The notes under the pieces: model-generated | The model's database searches: none | Seen by the model: the letters and a program-made list of their open reading frames with translations, nothing else | What the model was told of the DNA's origin: nothing | DNA from: Phallusia mammillata | Taxonomy: Eukaryota; Chordata; Ascidiacea; Phlebobranchia; Ascidiidae | Assembly (NCBI GenBank): GCA_003260075.1 | Contig: QLIY01000524.1 | Span: 48,751 to 112,750, forward strand | DNA length: 64,000 bases | Direction: 5' to 3' | Made by a program: the position numbers and the translations under genes | Part shown: piece after piece, positions 12,623-25,246 of the stretch | How the letters are laid out: every line of letters starts with the position of its first letter | How positions within the stretch are numbered: position 1 is the stretch's first letter

Positions 12623-14901
12623 CTTGACAACTGAATGAAACGAACACAAAGTTTTGGCTTGTTTTATTTTTGAAAAGTAAAATTTCTACTGTTTACTATC
12701 CAATGATAAGTTTTGCACTAAAGGCCGAGCTACATTTACAAGTTTGGAAACACTCAAATTGTTGAAAAAACTACATTTTTGGGTGTCACTAAAGTTGATT
12801 ACTTTTTATTGCAAGATCGCTCCATATCTATAAAACAACAAAAAATGAAAATAATGTCTTTTTTGCCCTCCACTAACTTTTGAATGGAGTAAATAAGGAA
12901 TTAAAAGTGAAGTCATATAAGCTTAGCCCCATTGTACAAAAAAACGCAATATTATTGTTCTGTCACCCACACGCTGGGTTTACGTTTCTAGTTAGCATAT
13001 TAGGACTGCAATATATACTCAAGTCTAAACTGACGTCACAAACTAAAATACATTTTTATGTTAACAAATATTAGTTACTTCAATTTCCAAATGCATATAA
13101 CCATTTACACACCACCATCTAATTTTAATTAATGAGTTAAAACGATAAAACACACAGGGTGAAATTGGCAGACTAACCGATTGCATACATAATATGACAA
13201 CAATTCTTAATATCAACAACGCAGCTAGGATTATACAAACACGGGGCTTCAACAAAGGTTTAGTAAACTGTTGGAATATGCTTCAGTCGTGCAACCAATA
13301 GCAATCCTAAACATCAAATCATCTACCCCGACGCAGCTAAGGCAACACATACAGCGTGTAGTTAAAAGGAAATGAGTCTGTCTGTGTTGCCATAACACCT
13401 TGTTGAATTTCGCCATACTGGGCAAATTTAAAGCAAATGTACGTACAAAGCACTAACGTGGCCTAAAGTTGTCTGTCTCTCTACTCTATCAGAAATGGGT
13501 AGCTGTACTTCGTATACGAAGCTAATACATTCAGCATTTACTCTACATTGTGCCATTTTCTCTTTGACCACTAGTAAGAAGCATTCAGATTTACAGTCTG
13601 TCCAATATCACGTTGTCATTTTATTATTTCCAGCACTTGTAAAGTTGAGTGCATGATCGTAAATAGGCCATAAGTGCCCCCCCCCCCTTATTATTTCCAG
13701 CACTTGTAAAGTTGAGTGCATGATCGTAAATAGGCGTGCAAAATCTTATCAGAAAGCTGTCAAATTTAATGCATCGCAAAAAGGCTTTGGAATGTTAACA
13801 CTAAAGCTTCAGTAGTTTCCAAGTTGGTCAGGGAAAGCACTAGTTTCACAATCAGGTTTCAGTGAAGCGCTGGAACATACATTTTTGATGTGACATTCTC
13901 ACCAGGACCAAAAATATGAATTGATTACTTTTATTCCATGACACGGGTTATAGAAATTACATCTTATATATATGTATATATATTGTATGTACACTCTACA
14001 CCTAAGTTCACGAAATTAAAGCGGTTATGTACCATGCTGTGGTAGAGGCGTATGGAACATGTTAAACAAAATGTTTATTGGCCGATCTTCCAAACATATT
14101 TACAAGCTATAACTAAAATTTTCCCATACGCTTAAAACCCGTGGGAAACAATTTTAAAATGATTTGTTAAATATAATTTTTCCAAAAATTAAAAAGAAAC
14201 TGAAAACCACTCCACCTACTCAACAATAGCCGTATCCTCAAATGAATTATCCCATTTATTTTTAAAACGCTCATACAAAAAGACCAACTAAAAAGCCCTT
14301 AGAAATGAACCAGCAAACATTGCGCAATGTTGCATGCAGAAACCGAAACGAAAAAAAATCCCAGGCGCTTTCGGTTTTGAAAAATGCACCAAGCAAAAAA
14401 AACATTTGTGCTCTGACGCTTATCCTGATACATTTATCCATTAACAGTTAAATGTGTGTCATGAATTTGAAAGTCTAACTTAAAACACAAGAATGATTCT
14501 TTACCGGTAAAATTTATTCACTACAATTCTGGCCCATATTCTTCATTCTTATTCACGCAATGCAATGCAAATTGGGGTAAGAGTCCGAAAGTACATGCCT
14601 AGTCCGAATCTTGAATGGAAGGGAAAATTACGAGTAATGCATCGGAGTTTCGTTGGTCAAAAATCTAGGTCATTATGCGGTTTTCAAAGTTTCGTTTTCG
14701 GCCTTAGCGAAATCCAAGTGTATGTACTTATTTCCCAAACTTTCAATTTTGGCAGTTTGAAGCATTATAAACTTATGCAGAAATTGCTGCATTTAGAAAA
14801 AACGAGAAAACGTATCAGGATGTCTAAAAGTTTTAGTTGTGATTTATGTCATAAAAGTTTTCTCCTACATAACCAACACAAGGTTGTTTAGTTGTGCTAA
14901 C

Positions 14902-15056
14902 CATTGGCGGGATTCCAATTTTTTGTCAGTCGGTTTTATCACAAAAGTTGTGATTTTTCGGCTGGTAACCAGTAATGCTGACGGGTTCGCTGATGTCATA
15001 AAATTTCGTGAGACGGTTCTATAGAACCGGTGCGAACCGGCTGAATCCCACCACTG
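14902..15056. mobile_element. hAT-like MITE (family 2), degenerate copy
   Basis: The right end CCGGCTGAATCCCACCACTG is the reverse complement of the left end of the copy at 27288. The left end is decayed (CATTGGCGGGATTC). Flanks GTGCTAAC and GTGTTAAT match at 6 of 8 positions, consistent with an old 8-bp target duplication. Confidence 0.65.
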
Positions 15057-15239
15057 GTGTTAATCGTGCTGACCAGCATAAGACATGTTTCACGGGAAAT
15101 ACAAAAAAAGTATATGAATCGATCAACTTGTGTCTACAAACGATCAACTTGTGCTTTTGTCGTTCTCCTCTTAGTTTCAGTCTTGCTTTTTAACATGCTT
15201 TGCTGCTTATTGTTTTCAGTGACTGCTTAGCGTTTAGAG

Positions 15240-15594
15240 CAGTGGTTCTCAAACGTTTTTATTGTCGGGGCCAAATGGTAGTTTATTGTCGGGGCCAAAT
15301 GGCAGTTTATTGTCGGGGCCAAAGTGTGTAGGCAAAAAAAAAACGAAACCTTAAGAAAATCACTAAAGATCATTACTTTAAAATACTAAACTAGCAATGT
15401 GCGGTGGTTTTCTGAAGTCTGGTGCGAGCCGCAAAATAAGTTGTTGGAAGCCGCATGCGGCCCTGTTCTGAGAATCACTGGTTAAGAACCTTTAAACATT
15501 TGCTACTGTTTATTGTGTCTTGAAACAAATTGATAAATTCCCCCCCCCCATAAGTTGTTGGAAGCCGCATGCGGCCCTGTTCTGAGAATCACTG
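15240..15594. mobile_element. hAT-like MITE (family 3) with assembly-duplicated right end
   Basis: The left end CAGTGGTTCTCAAACG and right end CTGAGAATCACTG are an imperfect inverted pair of a classic hAT type. The left flank GTTTAGAG (15232-15239) matches GTTTAGAA after the right-hand copy at 7 of 8 positions. The interior has a short tandem TATTGTCGGGGCCAAATGG unit, about 2.5 copies. Ten C at 15540-15549 separate two copies of the right end (15437-15538 and 15550-15652), an assembly duplication. Confidence 0.7.
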
Positions 15595-15695
15595 GTTTAG
15601 AACCTTTAAACATTTGCTACTGTTTATTGTGTCTTGCAACAAATTGATAAATCACAGTTATTTTCTCAAAAAAGAGCTTTTAGAAAACATTGCTG

Positions 15696-17781
15696 TTAGT
15701 GTATTTCTTCAGTGTTGTCTTCGTTCTCTTCCTGCATGTCGTTGTAGCCTTTCTCGATGACGGAAACTGTTCGTTTGTTGCATAAGTTTGTGTTGCAGCA
15801 TGCAAAATCGCAGGAGCTTAACAAAACACAAATACAATCGTTTTGTTTAATTTCAGTGTTTCATACTGGAACGGAACGAAACAAAATAACGTTATCCGTT
15901 CTGTGCAAACGGAAATTCGATCTGGTCCGATATTTCGTTTCGGTATGACCAAAATCAATTTATAACGGTATTTTTCGGGATTTCGGTCCTAACAAAAGAA
16001 CATATCTTTGTAGTCCTTATGATGAAAAAACGGCCCAAATAGACGCAAAAGGAGAAATGCAAAACGTTTCGGCAAATGCTCATGTCATCATCAGTGATAA
16101 ACGGGTGTAACTGATGTGGCCTTGATATCATTGATGATGCCGTGAGCATTTGCCGAAACGGTTGAAAAATAAACATGCCGCTTTTTACGTCTATTTGGGC
16201 CGTTATTTGAATCATTAAGAGTATAAACTAAAACAATGGTTACGTATATACTTTTATTTAGATCGCCCACGTAGTGTAGGCTGGAACTAAAAAATTATTC
16301 AGACTAGTTGGTAGAAAAATATTTTTAAAGCCCTTAAAAAAGTTTTAAAAAATCTTTTAAACGCAAAAGCCTATCGAATAAAAATTTTTACGATTTAGTT
16401 ATGGATAGAAGCAGAAAATCAAGTAAGTTTATCAAACAGGTGTTGCTTACTTTACACCAATATTGTTTACGTGGTTGGCGTTCATCTGTACATGGTATTT
16501 TTCCCATAGTTCGTTGCGGAGATTTTGGCAAGTTTCAGTGGCACATTTGTCTGGTGTTTTGCACAATCCGATTTTCATTGTCGCTGGAACTAGAAAAAAC
16601 ATGATAATTTGCTATCACTAATAGTTGTTGATGTTTCTTTGATCTTAGATAGAATGCTACAGGTCGAAAATAGGAAGATCAATTCATAGATATTTTTTAC
16701 AATTTTGTTAAAAAAGTAAACGAAACGTAAAATGAATATCTTAAACTCACTACGCTGACACTAAACGTAATTGTTGCGAGATTAATCTTCGCCCCCAAAG
16801 CTGCTAACATCCAGTTTTGTTTCAATATTACGGGAAGGATTGGTTAGTATAGCATACAAAAGGCAAGTGGTACGCCAGGGGTTTTCAGGTGAATCCGAGT
16901 AGCTTTCTGTTATACCTAATTCAAGTAACATTTCTGCTCAACTGATCCAACAGATCAGCCTTGCTTTGTACAGAACCAGTTGGTTTCAACCCTTGTTGGA
17001 TTTTGTGCAGAACCAGTTGGTTTCTAACCATTGTTGGTTTCATAAATTTGCTAGTGTGGGCAAAAAGGACTCCCTATAGTGGGGGTGGGCAACCTGCGGC
17101 CCGCGCGCCACATGCGGACCTTGATTCAAGGTTGTGCGGCCCGCGGAGACACTTGAATTTGAAATGTACTGACAAACGAGTCCAACTGTTTTTATATTTT
17201 TGAGCAGATTAATGCACCGATGCTATTTTTTGCGACCTGGCAATACGTGGCTAGAATCAAATGCGAATTTTACTTGTAGTTAAGTATATTTGGTAAGCAA
17301 CAAAGTAAAATCGCCTTGTGTTATATACAGGTGCGGCCCGCGAGCTCATTTTGGCATTTGTTTTTGGCCCCACAGTAACAAAGGTTGCCCACCCCTGCTC
17401 TATATTATTCAAACTGGGTTTAAGTGGTACGCATAGAAAAAGTCGTCAGGTGACACGCTCTAAGTAAGTTATAAGAGAGAACACCATTGCATTACTATCC
17501 CGGCCAGATGATGCTAAACAAAAGGATGTGACTCAATTGTATTGTAATATTAATATAACACACACATATATATACATATAATTACCAGTAAAGATTAAAT
17601 AAGCTGTGATTGAAACTTGTCCGTTTCCACGAAAGCATTCTTCACCCATAGCACATTCAACTTCTGTCCAATATTTACGATTTCCAATGTAGTAATTAAT
17701 ATCATACCCAACCATGCACTTAACACTGTGCACAATCCCTATCATGGAAAGGCATAATACTGCGAATAATTCGATCTTCAT
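15696..17781 (-). CDS. Secreted Ly6/uPAR domain protein, LU gene C
   Basis: Three exons: 17781-17586, 16589-16451 (139 nt) and 15816-15696 (TAA). The ATG at 17781 begins the signal peptide MKIELFAVLCLSMIGIVHS. The mature part opens KCMVGYDINYY and continues CAMGEECFRGNG; exon 2 adds GLCKTPDKCATETC; exon 3 adds SCDFACCNTNLCN and an acidic tail (QEENEDNTEEIH). No hydrophobic C-terminus is present, so secretion is predicted. It is closest to LU gene A in signal peptide, CVGYDIN spacing and tail, suggesting a recent tandem duplication. Unlike A and B, no assembly join interrupts its exons, making it the cleanest secreted copy. Intron 1 contains a hAT-like MITE (17080-17397). Function unknown. Confidence 0.87.
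16029..16204. mobile_element. Foldback (long inverted repeat) element
   Basis: The left arm, opening CGGCCCAAATAGACG and running to GTCATCATCAGTGAT, is mirrored by a right arm from ATCATTGATGATG to CGTCTATTTGGGCCG. The arms are about 70-80 bases with mismatches, and share CGTTTCGGCAAATGCTCA. The centre is about 25 bases. A single arm of the same family lies at 21497-21580. It lies in intron 2 of LU gene C. Confidence 0.75.
17080..17397. mobile_element. hAT-like MITE (family 4) in LU gene C intron
   Basis: The right end GGTTGCCCACCCCTG is a canonical hAT-type terminus. The left end GGGGGTGGGCAACC is its slightly decayed inverse. Flanks CCCTATAG and CTCTATAT match at 6 of 8 positions. The interior is rich in GCGGCCCGCG-type motifs. 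Confidence 0.75.
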
Positions 17782-17799
17782 CTTGAGGTTTGACTAAAA

Positions 17800-20183
17800 A
17801 ATCATACAGCAGAACGTTTAGGAATGTTGCACAAAGGTATTTTTTTAAAGTACAATGTTTCCATGATGCACTGAACACATCGCCTTATTTTCATGTCTAA
17901 CAACGGTTTCAAATCAGCCAAAAACTGTAACATTTTGAAGTCAGTTTCAGCTTAAACAAATCTATATAGCTCCCAAAATATTCTAGTCACCATCCACGAA
18001 AGGGCGGTAAACTACCAATGCGCGTTTTAAAGATAGGAAATCGTGAGGAGCTTGGTCGAATGGACCGTTGCAAGAAGGCAAAGCTAATACTGGCAATGTG
18101 CTTAGAAGAAACTTGTTCAAAATATTAGCTGCTAGTAAAGCTTTTCTAACACATTAAAGTTCTTTGATGAAACCTTTTAGGTCGAAACAGTGTGTACTGT
18201 CTGCAGCTGACTTATCAATCAACAGCAGCTTGCTTTTTTACTTTTTTTACTTATTCTTCGGATTCTGTGACTGTTATGATTTTTAAAATAAATGTTTTCG
18301 TTTTAGTACCTATGAGTTTTGGCAAATAAACGTCTAATAAGGCTACTGTTTATCTTAGACCAATCGGCAAAACATTAAAAGTAACTTCACACAGCCAGTG
18401 TCTATAGTAGTATACATTTGCATATTGCATTGTAACCAAATGCCTTTTCTATGCATTGTTTTGCTAGCTCGCACACACATAACCACGGTGACTAACTAAA
18501 CAGCTATCTCGGGTAACGGCGTAACGTAAAATAGCCTCTGCATTTAAAATGTCAATTGTTCAACCGAAGCCGACATACGGAGAGGAAGCAATCTTTTCAA
18601 GCGCTTACAGTTGCTGTCAGGAAGAGGTAACTCCATCACCCCACAACAAATGTCAGAATTGAAGCATATACATTTATAGTTAATGCCTGTTTTCCGTTGT
18701 TGGTAAGACTGTACTGTTATCTTGTTGCACATGAGTCTTGCTGCTTTTATAGCATCTACCTTACCATCAGACAATGTTGCCATATCTTAGCTTAAAGTTA
18801 CTGCGATTTGTGAATGCAATTTACTGCCAACATCGTTTATACATGCTGATTTATAAATTTCTTCTGACTGCAGGTTCTTTTCATATCTCTTAGACTATTG
18901 TCGTTGGTACTTACAGCGCTTACAACCCTCAAACGACTACGACATAGGCTACACCACATAATACTTGTGGTTTACTTTAAATAGTTTAAAATGGGTACTT
19001 GCAATCACAATACCTATTGCAAGTATGTGTAATATCCCTACCGCGAAACGTATCGTTTCTTTAATACAAAAACATTTTGATTTACGTCTGTATCTGCCTT
19101 TAGAAACGTATCTTGCTGCAACGTATAAGTAAAGTGCTGAAGAAAATTGCAGTTAAGTCGTACACTTTGATGACCAGCACCGACTATATAACAGTTAATG
19201 ACAACCAGTCATTGCAACAAACATTCCGTTTCCAAGAACTAGCGTTGCATTTAGGTTATTTGCTTTTTATGACCGTTTGAGTTTTACAAGGTAACGTTGC
19301 CAATGCATAAACTACATGCAATTGAGGCCTCTGTATGCCCGCGGCTTACTAATGTCCCTGCCATGTGTTTCTATTCTTGCGAGCTGCTGATTTTATCACT
19401 TTTCAATGCAACAAATCGTTTATTTGGCTTGTATGATATGCCTACATTACACATTGTCTGGTATGCTGGGGTTAACATGCATATACAGACCAGCTTAAAA
19501 TTTAAGTTGTGGATGTTTAAACATAGCAGTTTTGTGACTCGTCCTTTTCGACGTACAAGGAAACAGCGTGATTTCGTGACACAAGAAATCTTATTTTAGA
19601 AAAGCATCAAGTTATTAAACGAAGTAACCATATAGATCAAAACAGTGTATACTGTCTGCAGCTTACTTATGAGTCTAATTATATTTCTCAAATAGACCAA
19701 AAGGGGTTACAGTGTGGCACGCTCGGCACTGATTAACTGTTGGTTAATGTACTACGGCTTAGTCATAGTTGCGGGACTTTTTTGACCACAAAAAAGCATT
19801 TCATCAAAATAAAAATACTTTTGTAATACAAAATTTGTATACTTCTCCTGGGCGAAAATACTTTGAACTTATATCAAAAGAACGAGATGCTTTGGGATAC
19901 AAGCACAAACAACACAACGGACATGAAACAGTTTAAATCAAAACGTATAAAACATGGATTGATTAGATCAGGATGAAGTGGAAAGTTGTTTAGTACTCAT
20001 AGTACTTCGTGCGTGCTAATGTTGAAGCCGCAAAATATAGCATAGCAATACAGCAGTTGTATGCTTGTATCTTTTTTGACACTTGTTTACAGAAACAAGC
20101 AACTGTATATCAAAATGACGGAAGCTTATCAGTTTACCTTTTAGGTTTTTGCAAAAAATGAAACTTGTAAACGTAAAACGTTG
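17800..20183. other. Spacer between LU genes C and E, no clear gene
   Basis: A minus ORF at 18544-18783 encodes a cysteine cluster (YKCICFNSDICCG) faintly like an LU ending, but lacks the CCN...CN arrangement, a signal peptide and matching 139-nt exon nearby. The ORF at 19297-19599 has no recognisable content. A short dispersed repeat containing CAGTGTRTACTGTCTGCA occurs near 18190 and 19645, and again near 40285. Confidence 0.45.
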
Positions 20184-22713
20184 CTAAAAATGTTGTCCGA
20201 AAATGGCTATGGCAAATGCAGCAAAGGTGACTTGAATCCTTGTCGAAATTCCAGGACAGCCGCTTGTTGTCTTGATTGCTTTTTGGGTTGTAGACATTGT
20301 TTTGCTGTGTTGGGTTGTTGTTGATGTCGACTGCCCTAAGGTCATGTTGTTTACAGGACTGCGTATAAACTGTTGTGGAGTTGTTATATCGTTGTATGAT
20401 GGGATTGGATAGGGTGCTATTGTGGGGTTCATGGTCCCATTTGCTCTTGGGGCGGTCGTGCCAAAAATTTCATATTTTGATGTCACTTTGGTTTAGTTAC
20501 GATGCTCACGAAATAAGTAAAACTAAGCTAAAGCACGAATACAATACTTCGTACAAGACTGGGTGGGTTTTTCTTTACGTGAGTAAATTACCCCCGAAGC
20601 ACAAAACAGAACGCAATATATCAGAATGCACATGCAGGATAATGTTTGATTAATTATTCAGCCGATACATTGTTAAGTACAGCTTGCTGCATTTAGCCTA
20701 ACATCGCAAATTAAAATGTTATTATTTTTCGAAAAGCAAATCACTTTACTATTTTGATAATTATAAGCTTCATTTACATCCACATTGTTTAGGCTTAGTT
20801 CCGAATTTAGATTAACTTTTGATAATCAGGGTCCGTTTAGTACTAATACTGTAAGTGGGGTCGGGCTTTGTAGGTCGAGTTCCAGTCCGTTTCAATAAAC
20901 TGGGTTTACGCGGGGCTGACTGTACCTTTCCACCTCATTGGCACCATAACAACTTGCAGGCCTAATTCAGACTTTTTTAAATCGGGTTTAGGCGCTATTC
21001 CATATTCATATTGGTGCTGAATCTTATCTGTGCCAATCATGCAATAGTTTTCAAGTATCTAAATATGTTTTAATTTTGCCAGGTCAATTCAACAATCGTC
21101 CTCACAATCTTCCATTACAATGACTGATTAAATTTTCTTTTGAAGGTTTTTAAATTTTAACGATCATTTTACAACCTGATCTACACTAACCTGCTGATGA
21201 GTTGGTTGTAATGGCATCGAGTATCGATGACGTCATGTTCGCTCGATTTTTCTTTTCTGCTCTTATATTACTTATACTTTCGCGGTTACAACCGTCCCAG
21301 TTGCAACATGAAGTCTGGCAGGTGGAGACACTAAAATTAAAACAATATTTAGTAAACCAGTTTGTCAGAACTTTAATAATTGGGCACAAAAACGGTGTAG
21401 AACACTCAATCTTAACTGGCCTAAAAGTTATCAATTTAATGTTTGGTAACACTATATTGTATATACGGATCAGTTCATAAGTTTAATGGTGAAAATAACA
21501 GTCCAAATAGATGTAAAAAGCGACGTGCTTTATTTTTCAAACGTTTCGGTAAATGCTTATGCCATCATCAGTAATCAGCGTTTTGTGTTTTAAAACGTTT
21601 ATTACAAAATCGTCATTTTGTTTTACTATTATAGCAGTAAAGCTTACGATCTCAAAAGCGTATTTCAACATTGGTCACAACAGGATTTTCGTTGCGTTGT
21701 GACTTGCTTGCGTTTAATTCTTTTTCCCTTTGTTTATCGTGCACTGTCCCCCCCCCCCTGCTGGCCTGTAGGCACAATTTATAAGTGGCCCGAAAATCAG
21801 GATTGTCAACTAAAAAATTAGAATTATGCTGTTGCCAAATCATCTACTGATTTTAAAGTGGCCTGGATTTTTGACTGGCCTGTAGGCACGTGCATACTTT
21901 GTCTAATGGTTAATCCGGCACTGACTGTACTAATCGCATTCAGTGTTATTTTACCCTGATAAGGCGACCTGTATAGGACGTCGAAACGTTGGAATAAAAA
22001 TACATTTGCCAGAAGAGCTCTATAAACTTAACATTGGTCACGTTTGTAATACCTGTACAATGCCACCACTTACTTTAGCGATAAAGTATCCACTTGCGCT
22101 GACACAGAGCCCAAGCTCAAACCTGACAAATTGTAAACCTTCTGGCAAGATTGCAATGCACAGGATGACGCGTCTTCACATGAGCCAAGTATTAGATCTC
22201 TCTCCGTGGTTGCTGAAAGAAATGGCAAATGTAAGTTTGTATTTTAATTTAATTTTGAAACAAACGTCTTATCGAGCCTTAAGTGTTCTCAAGCTGGCAA
22301 TCGTAAAACCACGTTTTGAATGTTTGGTGTCGAATAAATAACCAGGCTTCTTTCTTAACACTAGTTGCCTGAACTCAATTTTCTTCATTTGTTTAGCATT
22401 GTACATGCACAGGCACAATGGGTACTAATGCTAGTTGCCTGTTGTGCAAAAGCAAAAAAATGAAGTAAGTAATTTTTATAATACTTGCTTACATACTTAT
22501 TTGTCCAAAAAATGCTACAGTTGTCGTGATCTTGGCTTCAGCACGCAAACAAATTTGATTGCTTCCGCATTCTACTTTTTCCAGCTTGTCAAGTTTGTTC
22601 ACTATCCTTGTTTCGTATCCTACCGCACATGAAATGTTGGCGGCCTCTGAAATCTTTACAATGCACGCGAACAGCACGCAAATTGCTGACAGTTGAAAAA
22701 ACATAGATATCAT
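20184..22713 (-). CDS. Probable GPI-anchored Ly6/uPAR domain protein, LU gene E
   Basis: Four exons: 22713-22497, 22212-22074 (139 nt), 21330-21191 and 20485-20184 (TAG). Exon 1 encodes a signal peptide (MISMFFQLSAICVLFACIV...) and ISCAVGYE then CGSNQICLRAEA. Exon 2 carries LGSCEDASSCALQSC. Exon 3 carries STCQTSCCNWDGCN followed by N-glycosylation-type sites. Exon 4, absent from LU genes A-C, adds a Thr/Ser/Pro-rich stalk with several NxT sites and ends in a hydrophobic stretch (VTFAAFAIAIFGQHF), the pattern of a GPI attachment signal. Intron phases (1, 2, 1) are consistent across the reading frame. The product is therefore likely a cell-surface glycoprotein. The plus-strand ORF at 21943-22341 overlaps exon 2 and is a shadow. 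Confidence 0.86.
21497..21580. repeat. Single arm of the foldback family
   Basis: This stretch, from GTCCAAATAGATG through CGTTTCGGTAAATGC to CATCATCAG, resembles one arm of the foldback element at 16029-16204. No partner arm was found beside it. It lies in intron 2 of LU gene E. Confidence 0.6.
21748..21758. repeat. C run without a clear flanking duplication
   Basis: Eleven C are present, but the sequence to the left is not repeated at the right. The only nearby repeat is the short CTGGCCTGTAGGCAC at 21761 and again near 21877. It may be a real C tract or a join whose overlap was trimmed. Confidence 0.5.
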
Positions 22714-22799
22714 ACTTAAATATATCTTCTCTGTAACACCAATATAATTTTCTGTTTAAATAATTGCATACTTGTATTTACATGGCCTTACAGTTTTAA

Positions 22800-25246
22800 A
22801 TCAATTTATTTGCATTTAATATTATTGGGTTAAAGATCGTCTTTTGTGCATGTGTTAAATAAGCTATAATCTGATTAAAGACTGGTTTAAATGTACTAAA
22901 AGCTTCAGTTTAGTCTATATTATCCGCAACTGGAATCTTCTGTAATAAGCGCGCTTTGGTTCAGGACTATTTCAGTATAAGCACGTGGAGCTCACTTTTG
23001 ACATTTACTGCAGAGAATTTGTATTGCAATCCCAGACTTGAACTGAAATGTTAATGTAACCTCCAAAAACACCGAGTAGTCCTTTACAAATATCAAAAGT
23101 AACATTAATGTTCGTTTTTTTTACCATGATGGAACGCGTTTTAACTTTTTTGAATTCCAACTAACTCTTTGCTGAACAGTCGCAAAAAAAATCTCACACA
23201 TTTATAATCTCGTCTGATTCAAATAACAATAAACAACAGCGATAAGAATTCGTTTTCCATGCAAAAACTGCTTAATCACTTTTAATAGTATTGGCACTTT
23301 GGCAGGAAAGTAGCAGCGTAGTGAATTGACCGAATCAGTTTCGGGCATTTTCATTTCGTGACCTTTTTCAGACCAAATAATCGAAATGCCGCCAATATTT
23401 GTCAAAAGGCAAGTCGTTGTAAAGCTTAAAATAAACCTCAGTGGAGAAGCATGCCGCTTTGAGAACGACCTTTTTTGGCAAAATAAATACGCCGTAACCT
23501 CTTGTTTTACGCGAGTGTTTCAGCAAAATATGAGTCCAATTTAGTCTTGTTGGATTTGTGTGATACTGCCTTTATGGTCAGTTTAGGTTTAAAAACATAT
23601 ATATACATACATATATAAAACATGGCAATTTAGCCTACGTTATGCCTTAATTTTTTTTGTAAAATTGCAACACAAATGAGACTGAGTGTGAAGTTAAAAC
23701 AACTATATAAGCCTGTTTTGTTTAAACCCCAGCCCGATCGCGAATCCAATCCTAAAACCCCGTCCTAACTGCAATCCTGAAAAGCACTTCATATCTGCCT
23801 ATTATTTAACATTCTTCCTCTCGTTAAACTGCCATTTCTTGGCATAAAGCAATCAACATGTCTTAAAGAAAGCACAAAAACCTGTACTAGACCTAAGTTA
23901 CAATGTCTGTTTAAAAACACAACTTGCCTTTATACTTTTAGCATCTTAATGTCCACTATCACGTAAAGTACAAAAAGCATTTTATTAACCGCGAAAGAGC
24001 GTGTTGATATAAAGGCGGAAAATACACACGTCAATCACGACTTCACGTGACCTGATATAGCGCCGGACGTGACGCCATAGCACGCCGGGGAATTATTGGA
24101 AAAGATTAAATGATGTTCAATTATTGATTATTTATTTTTTTATTTGGAAAATAAGCGACGACCAACGTGGTTTAAGATTTCTACAATGTGTAGAAAATAG
24201 TTTTAAACAAAATGTCAATACCATGGTACTTGCATTGCAATGAAACGAAAGTGTTAACACGAATTTTATGATTGTGAAATAAGTTAGTTTCACTTTGGAC
24301 ATTGTTTTTGATAATGTTTGCTAGACGGAGCATATATACTATTACCAATAAAAAACATCAGACACGGTATAGGCAGTGTTTTTTTAAGGTGTTTTTCAAA
24401 TTTCTCCAGTGGTTTCCCAAAATTTGGACTTGCAACTACAACTATAGTTTTTGGTATTTAAATGAAACACTTGGGTCTTTAAAACTACTTAGCAGTCACC
24501 CAAACCAAACCTTAAAAAAAAGGTCTCTTAAAACTACTTAGCGGTCACCCAAACCAAACCTTAAAAAAATCCTGGGTATAGGTATGATGGTTTGGAAGAG
24601 GGTGCATTGTGTAAATGACTTATTGTTAGACGTTACCTTTGATGACAAACGTTTTTATTTTGCTGCAATATTTAAGTGTAAATTAAATTTTGACAAATGT
24701 TTATAACTTGTAAGGTACGATCGTATTAGGCAGCCGCAGTTACAAGACGTTTCTTTTCAGGCATTTTATATGTATTATGGCAGTGCATATATTCCTCTAT
24801 TTTATATTGTAAAGGCTGAAAGAAAATTTACCCACAGATTAAACATTTTCATAACCAAACGCAGTTTTATCTGCATGTTGTTTTAAATGTCACACATTAT
24901 TTTTAATACCGTTTAAATTGATCACGACGTGCTATCCGACAACAGTAAAGCAATGCAAAAGTTACGACACATATTTACAAAAAAGAGGACAAAATGATTA
25001 ATCCGAAAAATGTGCCAAACCATTTTGATGCAACTTAACTAAAATGGAACTTGGCAATTTATGCTGTTTAATTTTTTCTTGCTTTAAAGGAAGACTGAAC
25101 AAAACTTGATCAGTGATCTTTTACGTAGCGACTATGCATTGAATGAAAGATGTAAAAGTATCTATTCATTATCATTAGTACAGTGTATATACTCCAATCA
25201 AGCTCTATGGAATTTTTGACAAGATTGGCCTAATACCACAGCCTAT
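22800..25246. other. Spacer between LU genes E and F
   Basis: No exon was recognised. It contains one well-preserved hAT-like MITE (24374-24574) and a short TA-rich microsatellite near 23600. ORFs are short and without motif. Confidence 0.5.
24374..24574. mobile_element. hAT-like MITE (family 1), with perfect 8-bp target duplication
   Basis: The element starts CAGTGTTTTTTTAAGG and ends in a CCTTAAAAAAATCCTG terminus. It is flanked by perfect GGTATAGG duplications (24366-24373 and 24575-24582). Near the right end a unit of about 60 bases containing CACCCAAACCAAACC is tandemly doubled. Same family as 5478-5669, inverted. Confidence 0.85.

Larger units (their letters stand above)
12700..15695. 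other. Spacer between LU genes B and C: repeats only
   Basis: No exon was recognised. The interval holds a C-run join at 13677-13687 (copies 13620-13668 and 13688-13733), a TA-rich microsatellite near 13966-13986, and two hAT-like MITEs listed separately. The ORFs at 14565-15193 include MITE sequence and show no protein family. Confidence 0.6.

Noticed and set aside
18544-18783. Possible sixth LU gene
   Set aside because: The cysteine cluster lacks the CCN...CN ending and no flanking LU exons were found; kept only as a note.
22021-22341. Plus-strand ORF of 132 codons (21943-22341)
   Set aside because: It overlaps exon 2 of LU gene E on the other strand, which fits splice signals, exact exon length and cysteine pattern.
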